DNA from: Nocardioides salarius
GTDB lineage: Bacteria; Actinomycetota; Actinomycetes; Propionibacteriales; Nocardioidaceae
NCBI RefSeq assembly: GCF_016907435.1
Contig: NZ_JAFBBZ010000001.1
Coordinates: 3,472,001-3,536,000, forward strand
Direction: 5' to 3'
DNA: 64,000 nt
Made by a program: the position numbers and the translations under genes
In this document: positions 58,793 through 64,000 of the stretch, piece by piece
Layout of the letters: the number at the start of each line of letters is the position of its first letter
Position numbering within the stretch: position 1 is the stretch's first letter
The notes under the pieces: model-generated
Told to the model about the DNA's origin: nothing
The model's database searches: none
The model's input: only the letters and a program-made list of their open reading frames with translations

Positions 58793-60586
58793 TCATGTCT
58801 GGCTTCCGGGGTGATCCGTATACCTCAGGTCGGGGTGCTCGATCGTCTTGAGGTAGCGGGTGGCGCCTTCGACGCTAAGTCCGAAGAGGTCGTAGATGCG
58901 GCGTACGTCGCCGCCGGTGGCGTGGATCTCGTGCAGGATGCGGTCCTCTCGCAGGGCGCGCGGGCGGATGCGGCTGTCCCTCCAGGGAAAGGACGGACCG
59001 CCGGGGACGAGACGTGGCGCGGTGCGTCGGTTGATGAGCAGGTGCGGGTTCGCGGTGGCCGGCCAAGTGCGGTTGCGGTGGTCGAGCCAGGCGCTCAGCC
59101 GTGTCCTCACGGGTGCGGCGAGTGGGATGTCGCGGCCATCGAGGTGGAGGCGGCCGTCAACGATGTCGCTCAGCTGCAGCTCACGGACCTGCTTGCCGGT
59201 CAGCCCGTGGAAGGCCACCACAGCGACGGCCAGCGCGACGGCCGGGTTCGGCGAGTCGAGCTCGGCGCGGATCAAGGCGGGGTCCAGCGGCAGCGGGAGG
59301 GTCGTCGGCACGCGGGTCAGGTCGATGCCGCGCATGGGGTTGGTGAAGACGAGTCGGCGGCCTTTGAGGATCTTGAACAGCGACTTCAGGCCGATCTCGG
59401 CGAAGTGGCGTTGGCTGGTGCTGGGAGGCAGGGCCGCGAGGGCGGCCAGGATGTCGTCGGTGCTGATCTCGGCGAACGACTGGCGCCCGGTTTCGACCCA
59501 TCCCTGTACGACGGGCGCGAGACCTTGGATGTGGATCTCGACGGTCTCGGGTTCGCGGGGCAGCTGGCGTGGTGCTTGTCGGGATCCGCCGAGCATGATC
59601 TGAAGCCACAACTGAAGGTGATTGCGCATCGTGTCCGGGAGGGCTCCGGACGCGATGAACTTGGCGTTGAAGTACCGCTCGACCCGGGTCGGGACGTCCT
59701 CGATCAGAAGCCCGGCTTCCGCGAGGACGTCGAGGGTGGATGTGATGGTGCCGTCGTAGCGGCGCAACGCCACGACGTCACTGGCGCGGACCTTCGCGGT
59801 GGGAGTAGGACGCAGGATCTGCAGCAGCCGCAGGGACTGGATCACGGCATTGCGCTGCCTGACGCTCCAGCCATAGCGGCGGGCGTGATCGGCGACGATG
59901 GCCGCGCAGTACCGGGTCAGTTCGCTGTCCTCGACCAGGAGGCGTTGGCGCAGCACCTCGGGGTCGGGGTGCATGTCGAACAGGGTCAGCTGTTCGAGCG
60001 CGTGGTCGTCGAAGCTGGTGCCGGGCTGGCAGGGCAGCTGGTTCTTGTTCTTCGTCGACCAGCGATGGTCCCAGCGGACGTAGTCGGGCAGCGGTGTCAC
60101 GCGCCGCTTGAAGACCATGTTCGCGAAGAAAAGTTGCTGGCTGTCCTTGCTCGCCGCGGCGACGTCGGGTGCTCGGCCGGGTTCCTGTTCGAAGCGGGCA
60201 TTCTCGAGGCACAGGCGACAGGCTTGACGGTCGCTGACGTGGCTGGTGCGGCCGCAGCAGGCGCAGGTGCCTTTCGGGTAGTGGCTCTGCCACCAGCGAC
60301 ACGACCAGCAGGTCCAGTTGTGGCGGGGGTAGACGCCCCAGGCCAGGCAGCCCTTGCAGGATCCGATGTGCTCGGGGCTGCGGGGATGGCACCGGCTGCA
60401 CAGGCCCTGGCTGAAGTAGTCGGTTCGTGTGCGGCAGCGGTTGCACGGTGGAGCCGTGAATGGCCCGCCTGGCAGGCACTGGTAGCAGAAGTCGACCCTG
60501 GGGCTGGTCCACGCGACGCGGTTGCTCTGGCAGGCGTTGCACTTGGGCGGCAGCCGCAACGCGGCGTTGGGTCCGGGCGCGGGCAT
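58793..60586 (-). CDS. Zinc-ribbon protein with degenerate tyrosine-recombinase-like C-terminus
   Basis: A 597-residue protein. Residues ~10-135 hold a string of CxxC zinc ribbons (PPKCNACQSNRV, FCYQCLPG, CNRCRTRTD, CSRCHP, CKGCLAWG, CWSCRWW, CACCGR, CRLCLE). The C-terminal ~330 residues resemble a phage-integrase fold: a core-binding-like region, FHGLTGKQVRELQLSDI where active enzymes have the first catalytic Arg, and an ending GDVRRIYDLFGLSVEGATRY. The His-x-x-Arg box is not recognisable, so it is probably catalytically inactive and acts as a DNA-binding partner of the integrase at 61034. ATG at 60586 is the likely start. Third gene of a three-gene module. Confidence 0.75.
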   Translation of the reverse strand: MPAPGPNAALRLPPKCNACQSNRVAWTSPRVDFCYQCLPGGPFTAPPCNRCRTRTDYFSQGLCSRCHPRSPEHIGSCKGCLAWGVYPRHNWTCWSCRWWQSHYPKGTCACCGRTSHVSDRQACRLCLENARFEQEPGRAPDVAAASKDSQQLFFANMVFKRRVTPLPDYVRWDHRWSTKNKNQLPCQPGTSFDDHALEQLTLFDMHPDPEVLRQRLLVEDSELTRYCAAIVADHARRYGWSVRQRNAVIQSLRLLQILRPTPTAKVRASDVVALRRYDGTITSTLDVLAEAGLLIEDVPTRVERYFNAKFIASGALPDTMRNHLQLWLQIMLGGSRQAPRQLPREPETVEIHIQGLAPVVQGWVETGRQSFAEISTDDILAALAALPPSTSQRHFAEIGLKSLFKILKGRRLVFTNPMRGIDLTRVPTTLPLPLDPALIRAELDSPNPAVALAVAVVAFHGLTGKQVRELQLSDIVDGRLHLDGRDIPLAAPVRTRLSAWLDHRNRTWPATANPHLLINRRTAPRLVPGGPSFPWRDSRIRPRALREDRILHEIHATGGDVRRIYDLFGLSVEGATRYLKTIEHPDLRYTDHPGSQT

Positions 60587-60633
60587 CTCGATCGTCTCGT
60601 GCTCGTCGTGTCCGTGAGCGGTGGGGGTGCGGG

Positions 60634-60993
60634 CTACAGCGGTGGGGTCGAGCGGGGCTTGCCGAGCCGCGGTGTGACCGCCGGTGGCGTGCCGCCGTTG
60701 CCGTTCGGATCGCCATGGCCGTTTCCGCCGTTGCCGTTGGCTGCGTCGGTGTTGCGGGGACGCCGCGCGGCGACCTTGTCCGGCTCGGTTTTCATCAGGT
60801 CGTTCGGGGTGCATTCGAGCACGGCGCAGAGCACGTCGAGCTCTTCGAGGCGCATCGTCGGCGGGGTCCCGGCCCACCACGACGACATCTTCCCGGCGGA
60901 GATCTCGAGCCCGGCATCTGCCAGCATCCGCCGCAGCTCTGCGGACTTCCAGATCCCTCGTTCGGCGGCCCGAAGCCGCAGGCTCCACTGCAT
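60634..60993 (-). CDS. XRE/Cro-type helix-turn-helix regulator
   Basis: A 119-residue protein. HTH of Cro/C1 type at residues ~15-75 (IWKSAELRRMLADAGLEISA, then MRLEELDVLCAVLECTPNDL), then a disordered tail rich in Gly and Asn (NGNGGNGHGDPNGNGGTPP). The start at 60993 (MQWSLRLRAAERG) is chosen over an upstream frame that overlaps the integrase. It sits between the two recombinase-like genes, 40 bases after the integrase and 47 before the zinc-ribbon gene. Probably regulates or assists the module. Confidence 0.82.
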   Translation of the reverse strand: MQWSLRLRAAERGIWKSAELRRMLADAGLEISAGKMSSWWAGTPPTMRLEELDVLCAVLECTPNDLMKTEPDKVAARRPRNTDAANGNGGNGHGDPNGNGGTPPAVTPRLGKPRSTPPL

Positions 60994-61033
60994 CTGGATC
61001 CTCTCCTTCAGTGCACTAGTCGGGTCAGTTCGA

Positions 61034-62119
61034 TCAGTCGATATGGAGGCCCAAGCGGGCCTCGACGCGGTCGCTCGCGCTGTTCCACGCGCGTTCGATG
61101 TGGTCACTGCGGACGTGGAGGTACCCCGAGGTCGTTGCCAGCCACTGGTGCCCAAGCAGCTCTTGGAGCGCCTTGATGTCCATCCCGGCCGCGTACAGCG
61201 ACGAGGCGCAGTAGTGCCGCAGCACGTGTGGCGTCATCCGCCCCGACCACGCCGGGAGCCACAGGTCGACCTGAATCCCCAATGCGCGGCGCAGCGCGTT
61301 CGCGCCGACACGTCCGCACCGGTCCAAGTCGCGGTCGAACCGCTCAGACGGCAGCAGCGGCGCGTCCGGGGCGGCCCAATCCTCGCCGTACTGCGGGCGG
61401 ACCTCGGCCAGCCACCAGTCGATCAACTGGTTCGCGCCGTTGATCGCCGGCACCAGCCGTGGCTTTGGCCCGCGGCCGCCGGAGCCCTTGCCGTGGCGGA
61501 CGTGGAGCTTGCCGAACTCACCCAGATCGGGGCGCCAGTCGCGGATGTCGAGCATGACGGTCTCGTTGATCCGCAGCCCGAGTCGGCGCCACAGCGAGGC
61601 GGCGAAGTAGTCGCGGGCCGCCGGCCGGTACTTGCGCGCCTGCGTGACCGACCCGCGCCACGCGGTGAACAGCGAGTCGATCTCCTCATCCGAGGGCGGC
61701 ACCCGGACCTTGCCCAGCGACGCCCCCGACTGGCGGTTGAACTCATCGATCGGCTGCTCGACCAAGACACCGGTCGCGCGGCGGATCGTGCCCTCGTAGC
61801 GGGCGATCACGAAGTCGTAGAAGCCCGCCAGCGCGCCGGCCTTGCCCGCGCGGGTCGACACGCTGAGTCCCCGCCGGCGCTGCTGGGCCAAGAAGGCGTC
61901 CGCGTCCGCGCAGGTGGCCTCCCACAGGGGAGTCGACAGCGAGCGAGCGAACTCGATGACGATCGCCCGAGTCCCCCCGATGTGGCGGTCCGTCAGACCT
62001 GCTGCGGACATCGCCAGTGCGTACTGGTCAACGAGCTCCTGCTCGAAGTCCTGGACCGCCTGCGTACCTATCAGTGCCGGTCCAGCAGCGCTGCCACCCG
62101 GCAATGCCACCAAGCCCAT
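61034..62119 (-). CDS. Tyrosine-type site-specific recombinase
   Basis: A 361-residue XerC/D-like recombinase. Core-binding domain at residues ~25-115; catalytic motifs LWRRLGLRINETVMLDIRDW (Arg), RHGKGSGGRGPKPRLVP (Lys region), TPHVLRHYCASSLY (His-x-x-Arg), LLGHQWLATTSGYLHV (Gly-His and Tyr). All catalytic positions are present. First gene of the leftward three-gene module. It is clearly different from the tRNA-linked integrase at 9589. Confidence 0.92.
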   Translation of the reverse strand: MGLVALPGGSAAGPALIGTQAVQDFEQELVDQYALAMSAAGLTDRHIGGTRAIVIEFARSLSTPLWEATCADADAFLAQQRRRGLSVSTRAGKAGALAGFYDFVIARYEGTIRRATGVLVEQPIDEFNRQSGASLGKVRVPPSDEEIDSLFTAWRGSVTQARKYRPAARDYFAASLWRRLGLRINETVMLDIRDWRPDLGEFGKLHVRHGKGSGGRGPKPRLVPAINGANQLIDWWLAEVRPQYGEDWAAPDAPLLPSERFDRDLDRCGRVGANALRRALGIQVDLWLPAWSGRMTPHVLRHYCASSLYAAGMDIKALQELLGHQWLATTSGYLHVRSDHIERAWNSASDRVEARLGLHID

Positions 62120-62317
62120 CAGTCACCATCTTCAAGCGAGACGATCATGCGTCGACAGTACATCGAAACCATCAGCCAGAGTGACGAGTCTTCAATTCAA
62201 GTGCTGACGAGTGTCGAACCGGCACGACCTGCACGAACTCAGATCAGGGCCTCCGGGCGTCCGATCGAACCTGAGTTCCTAGAGACAGCCGGCTGAGGCG
62301 CTCGGGACTGACCTGTC

Positions 62318-64000
62318 GTGAAGAAGCTACTCCTCGCCGGACTGCCGGTCCTGATCGTTTTCATGGCCCTGCCGTTCGTCGTGACCCTGATGGTGGTCAT
62401 GACCACGACCGCGGCCGCCGAGTGCCGCACCCAGACCAGCGAGACCGCACCCACCGAGCTCGGCGACCTCGGTGTCATCGACGGCCCCGTGGGCGGCCCG
62501 GTCAAGGGCACGATCACCATGGCGCAGGCCAACATCCCGCGCCGCTCCGGTCTCGACGGCTTTCGGGCCTCCATGCCCCGTGTGCTGTCAACGAACCCCG
62601 ACTTCGTGAGCCTCAACGAGGCCAGCGGCTGGAGCCTGGCGCAGATCGAGGCCGCCGCCCCCGGCTACGGAGCGTTCCGGGTCGCCGACCACACCGGCGA
62701 CAACAACTCGATGGGCAACGTCGTGCTGTGGAAGCGCGACACCTGGTCCAAGGCCAACGGTGGCCGGGTCACCCTCGCCGTCGACGACAACACCTACTAC
62801 AAGGGCCGCCCGGTCACCTGGGACCGGTTCGCCACCTGGGTGATCCTCGAGCGCGCCGACGGCGCCGTGGTGTCGGTGATCTCCACCCACCACATGACCA
62901 ACCCGCACAAGTACCCCCGCCAGCACGGCAACCCGCCGCTGACCCGGCCCCAGCAGTACGGCGCCGGCATGGACATCCTGCTGCAGCTGCGGAACTCCCT
63001 AGCCACCCACGGCCCGGTGCTCATCGGCGGCGACATGAACACCCACGCCTCCTACATCGACCTCCCGTGGACGGCGGCCGCCAAGATGAAGGCCGCCGGC
63101 TACGGCTGGCACAACCACTCGGTCGACTTCATCTTCTTCCCCCAGCACCAGGGCGTGCAGCTCGAGGGCGGCTGGGACGGGACCATGGTCTCCGACCACC
63201 ACTGGATCGCCGCCCGCATCGCCATGAACGGCGCCGGCCCCGAGAGCGCCCCCACGACCGCGGCCACCAGCGAAGGTGGGGTGAACGCCGCCCACACCAC
63301 AAGGACGTCGGCCGAGCCCCCGTCCGGCGACGTGCTCGCCCAGCTGATGGGACTGCGGTTCGCCTCCAGCTACCCGACCCTGACCACCGAGCAGGCCCGC
63401 AACGCGATCACCATCGCCCAGGTCGCCCGCGACCTCCAGGTTCCCCGCTACGGGCTGCAGATCGCGATCGCCACCGCGATCCAGGAGTCCAAGCTGGTCA
63501 ACCTCACCGGCGGCGACCGCGACTCCAGTGGCCTGTTCCAGCAGCGTCCCTCGACCGGCTGGGGGAGCCGTGCTGAGGTGACCAACCCGGTGCTCGCCGC
63601 GCGTGCCTTCTTCGGCAAGGCCCAGCACACCGGCAACCCCGGACTGCTCGACGTCCCCGGCTGGCAGGACATGCCGCTGACGCAGGCGGCCCAGGCCGTG
63701 CAGCGGTCGGGCTTTCCCGACGCCTACGCCCAGTGGGAGGACGTCGCCGGCGACATCACCGACCTCCTCGGCGGCGACCTACCCGACCTGCCAGACGTCG
63801 ACGGCGCGGTCTCGAACGCGAGCAATTGCGAGGACACCGTCAACCCGATCACCGTCGGGACCCTGAACATCCTGGGCGCCGGCCACACCGACAACCAAGC
63901 GGGTGGCGGCAACGAGAAGGCCGGGTACGCCACCTGGGACAAGCGGCTGCCCGGGGCACTCAGCGCGATCGAGAACGCCGGCGTCACCATCGCCGGCCTC
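62318..64000 (+). CDS. Multidomain secreted protein: exonuclease/phosphatase-like, lysozyme-like, second exonuclease/phosphatase-like domain (3' end outside window)
   Basis: An open frame of 561 codons still running at the right edge. GTG start at 62318; signal-anchor helix (LLAGLPVLIVFMALPFVVTL). Domain 1 (~residues 65-310) is an endonuclease/exonuclease/phosphatase fold: QANIPRRSG, SLNEASGW, STHHMTNPH, GGDMNTHASY, SDHHWIAARI. Domain 2 (~residues 340-450) is a lysozyme/transglycosylase-like domain: QIAIATAIQESKLVNLTGGD, SSGLFQQRPSTGWGS. A second exonuclease-like domain seems to begin with VGTLNILGAGHTDN near residue 510. Such proteins are typical of actinobacterial integrative conjugative elements, where they open the wall for transfer. 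Confidence 0.82.
   Translation, partial: MKKLLLAGLPVLIVFMALPFVVTLMVVMTTTAAAECRTQTSETAPTELGDLGVIDGPVGGPVKGTITMAQANIPRRSGLDGFRASMPRVLSTNPDFVSLNEASGWSLAQIEAAAPGYGAFRVADHTGDNNSMGNVVLWKRDTWSKANGGRVTLAVDDNTYYKGRPVTWDRFATWVILERADGAVVSVISTHHMTNPHKYPRQHGNPPLTRPQQYGAGMDILLQLRNSLATHGPVLIGGDMNTHASYIDLPWTAAAKMKAAGYGWHNHSVDFIFFPQHQGVQLEGGWDGTMVSDHHWIAARIAMNGAGPESAPTTAATSEGGVNAAHTTRTSAEPPSGDVLAQLMGLRFASSYPTLTTEQARNAITIAQVARDLQVPRYGLQIAIATAIQESKLVNLTGGDRDSSGLFQQRPSTGWGSRAEVTNPVLAARAFFGKAQHTGNPGLLDVPGWQDMPLTQAAQAVQRSGFPDAYAQWEDVAGDITDLLGGDLPDLPDVDGAVSNASNCEDTVNPITVGTLNILGAGHTDNQAGGGNEKAGYATWDKRLPGALSAIENAGVTIAGL

Noticed and set aside
58676..62296. 1206-codon open frame on the plus strand
   Set aside because: It is the high-GC antisense shadow of the three-gene recombinase module; its composition is low-complexity and no family is recognisable.

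Overview
The window comes from a high-GC Gram-positive actinobacterium, probably Nocardioides or another member of the Propionibacteriales. This rests on the very high GC content, frequent GTG starts, 4-bp ATGA/GTGA gene overlaps, an actinobacterial-type initiator tRNA, and a PPA1309-type gene next to a UPF0182 gene. No species call is possible from the sequence alone.

Positions 1-9421 look like ordinary chromosome. They hold a PHP phosphoesterase, a YgjP-type metallopeptidase, a NUDIX hydrolase, a DUF2342-type putative metalloprotease, MoaE, a PDZ/Lon-like protease, a PPA1309 protein, a large UPF0182 membrane protein and an initiator tRNA-fMet. Everything after the tRNA looks acquired. A tyrosine integrase (9589-10767) and an excisionase-like HTH gene sit directly beside the tRNA, as at an att site, and no far att copy is visible before the window ends.

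11089-16644 is a four-level nest of insertion sequences: an IS256 element in an IS3 element, in an IS30 element, in another IS3 element. Removing the inner elements restores the outer reading frames. Two more copies of the inner IS3 element lie at 43554-44885 and 52576-53907, in opposite orientation.

16682-52559 is a metal and extracytoplasmic-redox island. Its core is a disulfide/thioredoxin operon (dsbA-like, VKOR, ccdA, tlpA-like, DUF3152; 21236-24662) that converges on a seven-gene operon read leftward from 31303 to 24614: resB, ccsA, a 31-codon membrane ORF, copC, copD-ctaG fusion, blaI-type repressor, M56 BlaR1-like peptidase. Apolipoprotein N-acyltransferase genes, two cation diffusion facilitators, a CmtR-like sensor with a P1B ATPase, cytochrome bd oxidase (cydAB), a NiCoT nickel/cobalt transporter, a multicopper oxidase and a rhodanese lipoprotein accompany them. 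A 17-bp dyad TACTAT-N5-ATAGTA recurs in front of at least five of these units, including the operon that encodes the BlaI-type repressor. I infer a local BlaI/M56 regulon with no beta-lactamase gene in view. A decayed second copy of the thiol-redox operon, still carrying the dyad at the same distance from its start, lies at 37880-39704. Separate operator-like sites suggest Rex control of cydAB, Nur-type control of the nickel transporter, CsoR-like control of a membrane protein, and CmtR autoregulation.

53908-64000 holds a further IS3 element, a CPBP protease/PadR/membrane-protein operon, a GNAT gene, a three-gene recombinase module (zinc-ribbon recombinase-like protein, XRE-type HTH, active-looking tyrosine recombinase; 58793-62119), and the start of a multidomain exonuclease/phosphatase plus lysozyme-like secreted protein typical of conjugative elements, which runs off the right edge.
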